From assembly GCA_050943615.1 (NCBI GenBank), contig JBMNPN010000009.1, positions 1 through 44,768 on the forward strand: a DNA stretch of 44,768 nucleotides, read 5' to 3'. Below, piece after piece: positions 8,865 to 17,411 of this stretch (positions are counted from its first letter, which is position 1; every line of letters begins with the position of its first letter). The notes beneath the pieces are model-generated. The model ran no database searches, had not been told where the DNA came from, and saw only the letters and a program-made list of their open reading frames with translations. The DNA comes from CACZQA01 sp050943615 (GTDB taxonomy: Bacteria; Actinomycetota; Coriobacteriia; Coriobacteriales; QAMH01). The translations under genes were made by a program, and so were the position numbers.

Positions 8865-9427
8865 CTACTCCCTCGTCCAAAGGCCCGTGCGGCCGCCCTC
8901 TTTGCGCACCAGGTGCACGTTGCAGATCTCCATGCCGCGGTCGACCGCCTTGCACATATCGTAAACCGTGAGGAGCGCGATGCTGACGCCCGTGAGCGCT
9001 TCCATCTCGATACCGGTCTTGCCCGTGACGCCGGTGGTCATGATGGCATGGATGCCGACGCGCCCGTCCTCGCGCTCGCCGGCGAGCACCGGCTCGAGCT
9101 CGCACTTCGACTTGGTGATGAGCAGCGGATGGCACATCGGGATGAGGTGCGAGGTTTGCTTGCAGCCCATGATACCGGCGACGCGCGCGCAGGCGAGCAC
9201 GTCGCCTTTGGCAGCACGCCCCTCGACGATCATGTCGAGCGTGTCGGGGTGCATGAAGATCCAGCCCTCCGCGATGGCCTGGCGCTTGGTGTCGTCCTTT
9301 TCGGAGACGTCCACCATGCGGACCTGCCCCTTTTCATCGACATGGCTCAGGTGCCCGTCGCGGGCGAGCTCGTGCTCTGACCTCCCCGCGGCAAGGCCGC
9401 CGGGGCGTGTGGTATCCGTATCGCTCA
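8865..9427 (-). CDS. moaC: Cyclic pyranopterin monophosphate synthase
   Basis: Second step of molybdenum cofactor synthesis: closes the intermediate made by MoaA into cyclic pyranopterin monophosphate. Recognised by GWIFMHPDT, KQTSHLIPMCHPLLIT and the catalytic-region EMEALTGVSIALLTVYDM. The protein has 187 residues, with an N-terminal extension of about 30 over the usual 160. The ATG at 9427 has GGAG five bases upstream. It follows moaA by eight bases, so translation is probably coupled. Confidence 0.95.
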
Positions 9428-9435
9428 TCTTGCTC

Positions 9436-10443
9436 CTATCCGCCAATCTGGCTCATGCGCCGCACCGTGCCGCGCTCCTCGTGATGCTCGTCGGGTTTGA
9501 TGCCGATCGCGTCCTTGATATCCGCGATGACGGCGTGCTCGGGGTCGGGGCCGCGCAGCGCCGCCTTCACGTCGATCTCGCGGTCGGAGAATAGGCAGGG
9601 CCTGATCTTTCCATCGGCCGTGAGGCGCAGGCGATTGCACGTGGCGCAAAAGTGGTTCGACATCGCGCTGATAAAGCCGACCGTCCCCTTTGCACCCGGG
9701 AACTTGTAGTAGATGGCAGGGCCGCCGCCACCGGGCTCATCGCCTTTTGAAACGGGGGCGAGCTTGCCGACGCCCGCGCTCTCTGCCTTGGCGTTGATGA
9801 TCTCGATGATCTCGGAAGCGGAGATGACGTCCTTTTCCGTCCAGCCGGCGCCCGTGCCACCCGAGCTCTCCCCCACTGGCATGTACTCGATGAAGCGCAC
9901 GTGCAGCGGGCGGTCGATCGAGAGCTTTGCGAACCCGAAGAAGTCCTGGTCGAGGCTCCTCACGGCGACAGCGTTGATCTTGACAGGGTCGAAGCCCACC
10001 TCGAGCGCCGCATTGATAGCGGCAAAGACATCGTCGATCTTTCCGCGGCGCGTGACGTAGGTGTACTGGACAGGGTCGAGCGTGTCGAGCGAGATGTTCA
10101 CGCGGTTGAGCCCCGCCTCTTTCAGGTCATGCGCCATCTGCGGCAGCAGCACGCCGTTGGTAGTCAGCGAGATGTCCTCGATACCGGGCGTTTCGTGGAT
10201 GTCGCGCACGAGGTCGACAACGCCTTTGCGCACGAGCGGCTCACCGCCCGTGAGGCGTACCTTGCGGACCCCGAGCTGCGCGGCATAGCGCACGAACTCG
10301 GCGATCTCCTCGATACGCAAGATATCCTGATGCGATTTCCAGGGCACGCCCTCTTCCGGCATGCAGTAGATGCAGCGCAGATTGCAGCGGTCTGTAAGCG
10401 AGATGCGCAGATAGTCTATCCTGCGTCCAAACTTATCTTCCAT
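9436..10443 (-). CDS. moaA: GTP 3',8-cyclase (radical SAM)
   Basis: First step of molybdenum cofactor synthesis, from GTP. The 335 residues show the N-terminal radical-SAM cluster Cys20-x3-Cys24-x2-Cys27 (DRCNLRCIYCMP). The second, C-terminal cluster is in NHFCATCNRLRLT and RPCLF, and the end MSQIGG keeps the double-glycine tail essential for activity. The start MEDKFGRRIDYLRIS at 10443 fits the family; a longer reading to 10647 is leader sequence. It heads a moaA-moaC-moaB cluster whose products would support the molybdoenzyme at 32275-34809. Confidence 0.96.
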   Translation of the reverse strand: MEDKFGRRIDYLRISLTDRCNLRCIYCMPEEGVPWKSHQDILRIEEIAEFVRYAAQLGVRKVRLTGGEPLVRKGVVDLVRDIHETPGIEDISLTTNGVLLPQMAHDLKEAGLNRVNISLDTLDPVQYTYVTRRGKIDDVFAAINAALEVGFDPVKINAVAVRSLDQDFFGFAKLSIDRPLHVRFIEYMPVGESSGGTGAGWTEKDVISASEIIEIINAKAESAGVGKLAPVSKGDEPGGGGPAIYYKFPGAKGTVGFISAMSNHFCATCNRLRLTADGKIRPCLFSDREIDVKAALRGPDPEHAVIADIKDAIGIKPDEHHEERGTVRRMSQIGG

Positions 10444-10663
10444 GGGCCACCATATCCAACGGTCAGTGCCGGAGAAAAGGCGCGCAGGGAGAAGGCGCTT
10501 GCTCCTCCCAGCTGTTCTGCTTTTCCCGACTTCATACTTTGCTGCCGATGTTACTACACCATTCGGTGTCCCCGCAGCATGCCGCAGGCGTCTGTTGCCG
10601 ACATGACAACGGCACGTCGGCAAGCAACGGGGAGGCTCGGACGCCAAAGCCCACCAGAAAAGG
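10444..10663 (-). promoter_or_regulatory. Possible structured leader of moaA
   Basis: A 220-base leader separates mobB from moaA, long for this operon. It contains a stem of GGGAGGAG (10509-10502) with CTTCTCCC (10494-10487), followed about 10 bases later by CTTTTC, and several other GC-rich self-complementary stretches. moaA leaders often carry the Moco RNA element, but I could not confirm its consensus by eye. Confidence 0.3.
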
Positions 10664-11209
10664 TCAGTCCCCTGCCCCTATCACGCGTGCTGGGTCGACC
10701 CCCGCGAGCTCGCACAGGTAGCGCGCGACGGCCTCGTAGTCATCGAGCCCGAAGACCGGCTTTCCCTCCGCGCGCACGGATGCCGCCAGCTCCTCATCAT
10801 CGGTGATGAGCGCGATGCGCTCCTCGGGGGTGAGCTTGGGGCCCTTGCCCGTCGCCTTGCGCGACAACTCAATGGCACCGTCGGCCTCGGACCGGAAGCC
10901 CTCGACGACGATGAACTCGACTTCATCGGCGATGCGGTTCACGAGCTCCTCGCGACTCGCCCGTTCAGGCGTGGTCACGTAGACGGCATACTGCTTGTCC
11001 GTGGCGAGGATGACCGGGTTGGCGCCGGCGTGCTCGTACTTCCAGGTGTCCTTGCCCTCGGTGTCCACCTCGACGCTGCGGTGGCCGTGGTGCTTGATGA
11101 CGCCGACCGAGATGCCCGATTCCGTGAGAATCTGGACCACGTGCGTGAAGAACGTCGTCTTGCCCGAGTTCGACCAGCCGGTCACGGTGATGACAGGGAC
11201 CTGTGCCAT
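10664..11209 (-). CDS. mobB: Molybdopterin-guanine dinucleotide biosynthesis protein MobB
   Basis: 181-residue P-loop GTPase; Walker A GWSNSGKTT at 11-19. Family signatures include IKHHGHRSVEVDTEGKDTW and the conserved EFIVVEGFRSEAD. MobB helps MobA form the bis-MGD cofactor used by DMSO-reductase-type enzymes, which fits the oxidoreductase in this window. The ATG has AAAGGAGC upstream. It lies 48 bases after the pyridoxamine kinase gene on the same strand. Confidence 0.93.
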   Translation of the reverse strand: MAQVPVITVTGWSNSGKTTFFTHVVQILTESGISVGVIKHHGHRSVEVDTEGKDTWKYEHAGANPVILATDKQYAVYVTTPERASREELVNRIADEVEFIVVEGFRSEADGAIELSRKATGKGPKLTPEERIALITDDEELAASVRAEGKPVFGLDDYEAVARYLCELAGVDPARVIGAGD

Positions 11210-11257
11210 GTCTGCTCCTTTCAGATGGCCACTACCTGATTGCGCGCCTCGGAGGCT

Positions 11258-12100
11258 TTATTTGCCCAGGCGCTTAAGCAGGTAGGGGACCTCGGTTTCG
11301 AAGTCGACGCCGTACCAGTTGTGGTCGGGATGCGAGATGGTCTCCTTGATGCAGGCGACCGTGTAGTCCGCGGCAATGGCGAGCGACTCGTCGAGCGGCT
11401 TGCCGTTCATGAGGGCGCCAACCGCTGTAGAGCTGAAGATGTCGCCCGTGCCGTGGAACTTGGCGTCGACGAGCTCGTTGAAGTAGGAGAAGTACTCGTC
11501 TTTCTCGGAATCGTAGCCATAAACCCCGCAGGTACCGGGCTCGAGCGTCACGCCGGTGAGCACCGCCTTCTTGGCGCCGAGGCCGACGAGCCCCTGGAGC
11601 AGGTCCTTGACGTAGGCCTCGTCGTAGTCGCCTTCGGCCTTGTACTCCTTGCCCAACATGAACGAGGCCTCCGTGATGTTAGGGTCGATGATGTCTGCCT
11701 TGGAGCAGACGATCGTGCCCATCGCGCGCGCGAACTCGGGCGTGAAGCCCTTGTAGAGCTCGCCGTTGTCGGCCATGGCGGGGTCGACGAAGATCAGGTT
11801 GTCCTTGGTCCCGTGGTCATCGAAGAACTGGCTCACGAGCTCGAGTTGCTCGAAAGACCCGAGATAGCCGGTGTAGATGGCATCGAAATCGACGCCGTTT
11901 TCCTTCCAGCTCTTGCTGATGGGCTCGATCTGGTCGGTGAGGTCGTCGAACGTGAAGCTGTCGAAGGCGGTGTGGACGGAGAGGACCGCCGTCGGCACGA
12001 TGCCGCACTCGACGCCCATGGCCGAGATGATGGGCAGCGCCACGGTGAGCGAGCACTTTCCGACGCAGGAGATGTCCTGGATACTGACGATGCGCTTCAT
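11258..12100 (-). CDS. pdxY: Pyridoxamine/pyridoxal kinase
   Basis: 280-residue ribokinase-like enzyme that phosphorylates pyridoxal or pyridoxamine in the B6 salvage pathway. KRIVSIQDISCVGKCSLTVALP and the catalytic-loop FHGTGDIFSSTAVGALM (anion hole plus base Asp) are the PdxK/PdxY pattern. The ATG at 12100 has AAAGGAGC upstream. Located between the tRNA-Gly terminator and mobB. Confidence 0.9.
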   Translation of the reverse strand: MKRIVSIQDISCVGKCSLTVALPIISAMGVECGIVPTAVLSVHTAFDSFTFDDLTDQIEPISKSWKENGVDFDAIYTGYLGSFEQLELVSQFFDDHGTKDNLIFVDPAMADNGELYKGFTPEFARAMGTIVCSKADIIDPNITEASFMLGKEYKAEGDYDEAYVKDLLQGLVGLGAKKAVLTGVTLEPGTCGVYGYDSEKDEYFSYFNELVDAKFHGTGDIFSSTAVGALMNGKPLDESLAIAADYTVACIKETISHPDHNWYGVDFETEVPYLLKRLGK

Positions 12101-12130
12101 GATGAGACGGGCTCCTTTCTCAGACCAGAG

Positions 12131-12160
12131 AGCAAAACGGGCACCCGCATCGGGTGCCCG
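12131..12160 (-). terminator. Rho-independent terminator after tRNA-Gly
   Basis: Perfect 10-bp stem CGGGCACCCG (12138-12147) with CGGGTGCCCG (12151-12160), followed on the minus strand by TTTTGCT. Confidence 0.85.
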
Positions 12161-12172
12161 AATCAAAAGCAC

Positions 12173-12248
<76 letters not shown>

Positions 12249-12348
12249 GATGCCCGCCCATCTTAGCGCATCTTGAGCTGCACTTGGGGACACAGGCGCT
12301 CGCAATATCCCAAAGGCAGCACATCAGCGCGCACGATGAACGAAAATC

Positions 12349-12425
<77 letters not shown>

Positions 12426-12487
12426 AGCCGCGGATATGGAGTATAGCGCAAGTCTCGGAGATGGGCAGCGCGGCACCGCGCGAAAAA

Positions 12488-13702
12488 TCATTTCAGGCGC
12501 GCGAACTTGCGCTTGCCGACTTGGATGACCTTGCCGTGCAGCTGAGATGCCGGGACGTTGTAAGTCTTGGGCGCGACGGGCTGCTTGTCGATTTTGACGC
12601 CGCCGCCGTCGATCATGCGCCTGCCCTCGCCGTTGGAGGAGACGAGCTTGCAGTCGGCGAGCACCTTGGGCAGGTAGACGCCACCCTTCTCAGGATCATC
12701 GACGAGCTCGACATCGAAGGTATCGACGTCGTCGGGGATTTCGTGCTCCTTGAACTGGCGGTCGAAGGCGGCCTCGGCCTCCTTTGCCGCGTCCTCATCG
12801 TAGTAGGCGGCGACGATCTCGCGGCCCAAGCGACGCTTGAGCTGGTTGGGGTCGAGCTTGCCGGCGTTATAGTCGGCCTCGATCTGGTCGACTTCTGCCA
12901 CGGGAAGCTGGGTGCCCAGACGGAAGTACTTGCACATGAGCTCGTCGGGGATGCTCATGACCTTGCCGAACTGCTCGGCAGGCTCATCGGTGAGACCGAT
13001 GTAGTTGCCGTAGGACTTCGACATCTTCTTGACGCCGTCAGTGCCCTCGAGAAGCGGCAGGGTCAGGCAGACCTGGGGCTCCATGCCCATCTTCTCCATG
13101 AGCTCGCGGCCGGCGAGCAGGTTGAAGAGCTGGTCGTTTCCGCCAATCTCGACATCGGCCTTGATCATGACCGAGTCGTAGGCCTGCATGACCGGGTAGA
13201 TGAACTCGTGCAGCGAGATGGGTGTCTGGCTGTGGTAGCGCTTGGAGAAGTCGTCGCGCTCGAGGATGCGCGCGACGGTGAAGTTGGAGAGCAGCTGCAG
13301 CAGCTTTGCCATGTCGAGGCTCAAGATCCAGTCGCTGTTGTGGGCGATCTCGGTCTTGTCGGGATCGAGGATCTTCATGGCCTGTGCCATGTAGGTCTCG
13401 GCATTCTTCGCCACCTGCTCTTGCGTGAGCTGGGGACGCGTCGTGTCGCGCCCGGACGGGTCGCCGATGAGCGCTGTGCCATCGCCGATGATGAGGGTGA
13501 CCTTGTGACCGAGGTCCTGGAACTGGCGCAGCTTCCTGAGCGGCACCGCATGGCCGATGTGCAGGTCAGGGCTCGTGGGGTCGACGCCGAGCTTGATGTT
13601 GAGCGGCGTTCCGCGATCGAGTTTCTTTTTCATGTCCTCTTCGGGGATGAGGTTCATCGTCCCGGATTTGATGATGTGAAGCTGTTCTTCGCTGGAAAGC
13701 AC
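12488..13702 (-). CDS. tyrS: Tyrosyl-tRNA synthetase
   Basis: 404-residue class I synthetase charging tRNA-Tyr. PDLHIGH is the HIGH motif and KKMSKSYG the KMSKS loop; the C-terminal 65 residues (around VKIDKQPVAPKTYNVPAS) form the S4-like RNA-binding domain. The GTG at 13702 (followed by LSSEEQLHIIKSG) is taken because GAAGGG precedes it and family members begin here; an upstream GTG at 13756 would add 18 unlikely residues. Followed by tRNA-Pro and tRNA-Gly. Confidence 0.95.
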   Translation of the reverse strand: MLSSEEQLHIIKSGTMNLIPEEDMKKKLDRGTPLNIKLGVDPTSPDLHIGHAVPLRKLRQFQDLGHKVTLIIGDGTALIGDPSGRDTTRPQLTQEQVAKNAETYMAQAMKILDPDKTEIAHNSDWILSLDMAKLLQLLSNFTVARILERDDFSKRYHSQTPISLHEFIYPVMQAYDSVMIKADVEIGGNDQLFNLLAGRELMEKMGMEPQVCLTLPLLEGTDGVKKMSKSYGNYIGLTDEPAEQFGKVMSIPDELMCKYFRLGTQLPVAEVDQIEADYNAGKLDPNQLKRRLGREIVAAYYDEDAAKEAEAAFDRQFKEHEIPDDVDTFDVELVDDPEKGGVYLPKVLADCKLVSSNGEGRRMIDGGGVKIDKQPVAPKTYNVPASQLHGKVIQVGKRKFARLK

Positions 13703-13799
13703 GTCGTCCCAACCCTTCGGTCTGAAAATCGATAAAAACTGGCAGTATGGTAGCACGCAAAGCCTGCGGCAGGCGCAGCGCCCTCGCAGGCCGCTGCAA

Positions 13800-15962
13800 T
13801 TACCTGACTTGGCGGAAGAGGTGCCCGGTCGTGGTGCCCTCGCGCTTCTCGATGGCCGTCCCCTTGAGGGCGCTGCGCACGCGCCCGACCTCGGCCTGCG
13901 CTTCCTTTTCGCTCATGAGCGTCGCGTCGACGGCAAAGCCCGCCACGCCCGCCGCCCGCAGGTCGGGTACCGCGTGCACCGTGTCGAGTGGCACCGCGTT
14001 GTAGATGTGCCCGCGCCCCTGCAGATCCGTGGTGACGGGGAGCCGGTAGCGCTTCCGGTCCTCGAGGAAGTGCTGTCCTTTTCTGCGCTTGCAGCTCGCG
14101 CAGCGCTCGTCGCACGGCCCCATCGCCATGAGGAAGCAGTGGTCGCTCACCATGAGCTCCTGGCGACCGGACACGATGATGCCGAGCGGGATGGGCGAAT
14201 CCTGCGCGAGCCGTGCGATCTGGCGCAGCGTGAGCTCGGGAGACAGCCAGGCAAAGGTCGCGCCAAGCGCAGCCCAGGTCTGGAGTGCCTCGAGGTTGGT
14301 GGCGTACAGCCGCGGGCCGATGGTGCAACCGGGCTCGAACTGCCCGAGCTCGCAGGCGATGTCGGTGTCGGCAAAGTCGATGCTGGTGGCAAACGCGCTC
14401 ATATCGGAGAGGTCCTCGACGCCCGAGAAATCGAGCTCGGGGACACCGGGGTTTCCCCGCTGCGCGTCGTAGTCTGCGAGAATCGCCTCCGCGAGGCGCG
14501 CCAACACGGCGCTGCGGAGCTTGTGGAGCGCAGAGAACCCGAGGCCGACGCCCTCGTCGAGCTCCACATTCCACTCGTTGCAGGAAAACGGCGTCGAACC
14601 CAGGCGACCGACGTGCTCGATGACGTCCTCGCGCGTGATGGCACGGGTGCGAGCCGCCTCGACGGGCTGTCCCTCGATGGAGGCCGAATGGCCGCGCATG
14701 TCGCGTACCTCGATGGAAAGCGGCTTTCCGATATGGGCGGTGACCGTGAAGGCGACCGGGATCTTGAGCCCCGCTTCCGTGCGCTGCCGAGCATTGCGGG
14801 AAAGCTCGGCCGAGCGCACGCGAAAGATGCGGTCTCCGGGAGAGACAGCACCCTTGATGGCGAGAAGCGCTGCCCTATCGGAGAGCTTGTCGTCCTCTGC
14901 AACCGTATAGGTGACGTTTCCCTTCGAGGCCCAGACCTGCAGCAGGTCCCCGACCTCGAGTGCCTGCGAGAGCTTGACCTTGACCTTCCCCTTCTCGAAG
15001 CCGCCCACGCGCCCGACGGCAACACCGCGGTTGTTGGGGCGCTTGTAGCCCATCATCGCGTTGCCGCGCTCGCCGGTGAGGTACGCCGTCGAGAACCCGC
15101 GGCTGAACGCCTCGGAGAGCGCATCGGTCTCCTCGGGACGGAGCTCGTAGCCCATCGGGTCTTCGCAAGCCCGGTCGAGCGCCTCACGGTAGGCGCCGAC
15201 CACGGCAGAGACGTATTCGGGCGACTTCATGCGCCCCTCGATCTTGAGCGAGGCGACGCCTGCGGCAACAAGCCGGTCGAGAACGCTTATGCCCGCCAGG
15301 TCCTTGGGACTTAAGAGATAGGGACCGGGGTCGGCGACCTGCTTTCCTTTGGCATCGATGAGCTTGTAGGGCAGGCGGCAGGGCTGCGCGCACAGTCCGC
15401 GGTTGGCGCTGCGCCCGCCGACAAGCGAGCTCAGCAGGCACTGGCCCGACTGGCAGATGCAAAGCGCTCCGTGCACGAAGCATTCGAGATCCATGCCGAG
15501 CTTGGCGAGCTCTGCGATCTTCTCGATGGAAAGCTCGCGGGCGAGCGTCACGCGGCAGGCGCCCAGCTTGCGGGCAATCTCGATGCCGTTGGCGTCGCGG
15601 ATGTTCATCTGCGTGGAGGTGTGGAGGGGCAGCTCGGGCAGGTCGCGCGCGAGCATGGACATGAGGCCCACGTCCTGCACGATGGCAGCATCGATGCCCG
15701 CCTCGGCCGCCGTCGAGACCGTGTGCATGGCCTCGCCCATCTCGCCGGGAAAGACGAGCGTGTTGGCGGTCAGGTAGACCCGGCACCCGCGCAGATGCGC
15801 GTCCCGGCACGACGCGCGCAGGTCCTCGAGCGTGAAGTTGTCCGCGTTGCGCCGCGCGTTGAAGGCACCGGCGCCCAGGTAGATGGCATCGGCCCCCGCG
15901 CCCAGTGCCGCCTCGAAGGCGGCGCGATTGCCAGCCGGCGCGAGCAGCTCAGGCTTTCTCAT
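13800..15962 (-). CDS. Peptidase U32 family protein (YhbU/RlhA-like) with a DUF3656-type middle region
   Basis: 720 residues. The N-terminal MRKPELLAPAGNRAAFEAAL and the GLCAQPCRLPYKL plus KIEGRMKSPEYV segments are U32 hallmarks. The region from about 370 to 500 is the extended collagenase-like part, and a third U32-like piece follows (GIIVSGRQELMVSDHCFL with the CDERCASCKRR cysteine cluster). Relatives are linked to tRNA and 23S rRNA hydroxylation rather than proteolysis. The ATG at 15962 has AAAGAGGA upstream; tyrS follows after 97 bases. Confidence 0.9.
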   Translation of the reverse strand: MRKPELLAPAGNRAAFEAALGAGADAIYLGAGAFNARRNADNFTLEDLRASCRDAHLRGCRVYLTANTLVFPGEMGEAMHTVSTAAEAGIDAAIVQDVGLMSMLARDLPELPLHTSTQMNIRDANGIEIARKLGACRVTLARELSIEKIAELAKLGMDLECFVHGALCICQSGQCLLSSLVGGRSANRGLCAQPCRLPYKLIDAKGKQVADPGPYLLSPKDLAGISVLDRLVAAGVASLKIEGRMKSPEYVSAVVGAYREALDRACEDPMGYELRPEETDALSEAFSRGFSTAYLTGERGNAMMGYKRPNNRGVAVGRVGGFEKGKVKVKLSQALEVGDLLQVWASKGNVTYTVAEDDKLSDRAALLAIKGAVSPGDRIFRVRSAELSRNARQRTEAGLKIPVAFTVTAHIGKPLSIEVRDMRGHSASIEGQPVEAARTRAITREDVIEHVGRLGSTPFSCNEWNVELDEGVGLGFSALHKLRSAVLARLAEAILADYDAQRGNPGVPELDFSGVEDLSDMSAFATSIDFADTDIACELGQFEPGCTIGPRLYATNLEALQTWAALGATFAWLSPELTLRQIARLAQDSPIPLGIIVSGRQELMVSDHCFLMAMGPCDERCASCKRRKGQHFLEDRKRYRLPVTTDLQGRGHIYNAVPLDTVHAVPDLRAAGVAGFAVDATLMSEKEAQAEVGRVRSALKGTAIEKREGTTTGHLFRQVR

Positions 15963-16063
15963 CGAAAAACAGTCCTCTTTCTTGGTTGCGAATCGGTGAG
16001 CCCTAATCTAGCAGGTGAGATGGGACCGCGACAGCTCTGCCGTCCAGAAAGGTGCAAATTCTC

Positions 16064-16110
16064 GAAAAAACAACGGTGGCCCGATTGAGCCCAAGGCTCC
16101 TCGGACCACC
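16064..16110 (-). terminator. Terminator of the demethylase-type operon
   Basis: GGTGGTCCGA (16110-16101) pairs with TCGGGCCACC near 16075-16084, then GTTGTTTTTTCG on the minus strand. It is 35 bases after the last gene of the 16145-22409 operon. Confidence 0.75.
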
Positions 16111-16144
16111 GCGGCTAGAGCGATTTTCGATTATCGCGGGGCAT

Positions 16145-17263
16145 CTAGAAGTTGGGAGTGCGCGCCGCCTCGACGAACGCCTGGATGTTCTCGAACGTCG
16201 TGTTCGGCGGGGACTGGCACCCGGCGGCGAGAATCAGCCCGTCTCCAAACGACTGGCGCAGCTTGATGACGCGGTCGTAGGTCGGCTGCGGGTCCTTGTC
16301 CACGAGCATCATGGGAGGGATGTCGCCCATCAGGCAGATGCCGCGCTCGACGAACTTGGGCGCGAGCTTGAAGGGGTCCGTGAACCCATCGAGCTGGATG
16401 ATGGTGTTATGCGGCGTGAACTCGTCGATATGCCGGTCGAGCATCTTGTCCCAATAGCCATCGACGTGCGCGATGAGCGGGATGCCCTTGTCGTCTGCAT
16501 ATTCGATACAGCGCTTGATGGACGGCCAGAACACCTCGTCGAAGACATCGGGGCCGAGCGTACGGTCATCGAGGCGCCCGAGCGCCGGGCAGACTGCCGG
16601 CATCGGCGCACCGACCATCTTGTAGAAATTCGCCGTGTACTCGAGGTTCCACTCGTTGAGCATATCGACGATCTTCTTGGTGGTCTCGGGCTCCGTGTAC
16701 GCGTCGATCAGCGATTCCTGGAACCCGCGTGCCATGGAGTAGAAGATGGGCCCCATATAGTCGGGAATGGGGAAGCTGACCCAGCCCTCGCCCGTCTCGG
16801 CGGCCTTCTGCTCCATCAGACCGGCGATGCGGCCGCCCTCCTCGGCACCTTCCTCGGCCCAATCGGGAAAATTGGGGACGACGTACTTGTCCATCCAGGC
16901 CTGCACGCCGTTCTCGAGGATGAAATCGATGTGCTCCTCTTTGAGGGGATTCGTCTCGATGGCCTGAAACGTCTCATCGGCTGGCAGGTCCTTGCCGGGC
17001 GTGAGGTAGTACGTCCCCGTGGGATCCGATTCGAACAGCGGACCGTACACATACGAGGGAATCGTATCGCCGCCCATGCGCTTTGCGCCCTTGAGCACCT
17101 GGTCGATTGCCCATTCGGGACGCGTGTACATATCGCCAGCCGTGAACTCCTCGTTTCCGTACTTGCCCAGAAGCTCGGATGCGAAATTGATATAGGCGGT
17201 GCGGTCGACCGGCTTGCAGGCGGTGGCATTTGCCATGCGCTCTGCGTGAGTCATCGTGTCCAT
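16145..17263 (-). CDS. Uroporphyrinogen decarboxylase (MtaA/CmuA-like) family methyltransferase, altered metal site
   Basis: 372 residues with the TIM-barrel UroD/MtaA fold. MtaA-type relatives move methyl groups between corrinoid proteins and thiol or folate acceptors, using a zinc bound by His-x-Cys and a distal Cys. Here the first motif is AHVDG (His266, Asp268 in place of Cys) and the distal one is GCQSPPNTTFENI (Cys349). The metal site may therefore be His/Asp/Cys or bind something else. The ATG at 17263 has GAGGAGG upstream. Last gene of a five-gene operon (22409 to 16145). No corrinoid-binding protein is seen beside it. Confidence 0.8.
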   Translation of the reverse strand: MDTMTHAERMANATACKPVDRTAYINFASELLGKYGNEEFTAGDMYTRPEWAIDQVLKGAKRMGGDTIPSYVYGPLFESDPTGTYYLTPGKDLPADETFQAIETNPLKEEHIDFILENGVQAWMDKYVVPNFPDWAEEGAEEGGRIAGLMEQKAAETGEGWVSFPIPDYMGPIFYSMARGFQESLIDAYTEPETTKKIVDMLNEWNLEYTANFYKMVGAPMPAVCPALGRLDDRTLGPDVFDEVFWPSIKRCIEYADDKGIPLIAHVDGYWDKMLDRHIDEFTPHNTIIQLDGFTDPFKLAPKFVERGICLMGDIPPMMLVDKDPQPTYDRVIKLRQSFGDGLILAAGCQSPPNTTFENIQAFVEAARTPNF

Positions 17264-17411
17264 GCCGTCCTCCTCTCTTCTTGCGGCAGTGCCGTATTGC
17301 TCCTCATATTTTCGCCTGCCGGGAAACGTCACCCTGCGCAGACCTGCACCTCGTTACTGCCTATTGCTATGCGCATCGCACAAGGAAGGGCGCCGCGCAT
17401 CTCATGCCGTC

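Noticed and set aside
8860..9135. Extended MoaB frame through moaC
   Set aside because: The extra residues are out of frame with moaC and lack similarity to the family; the ATG at 8859 fits family length.
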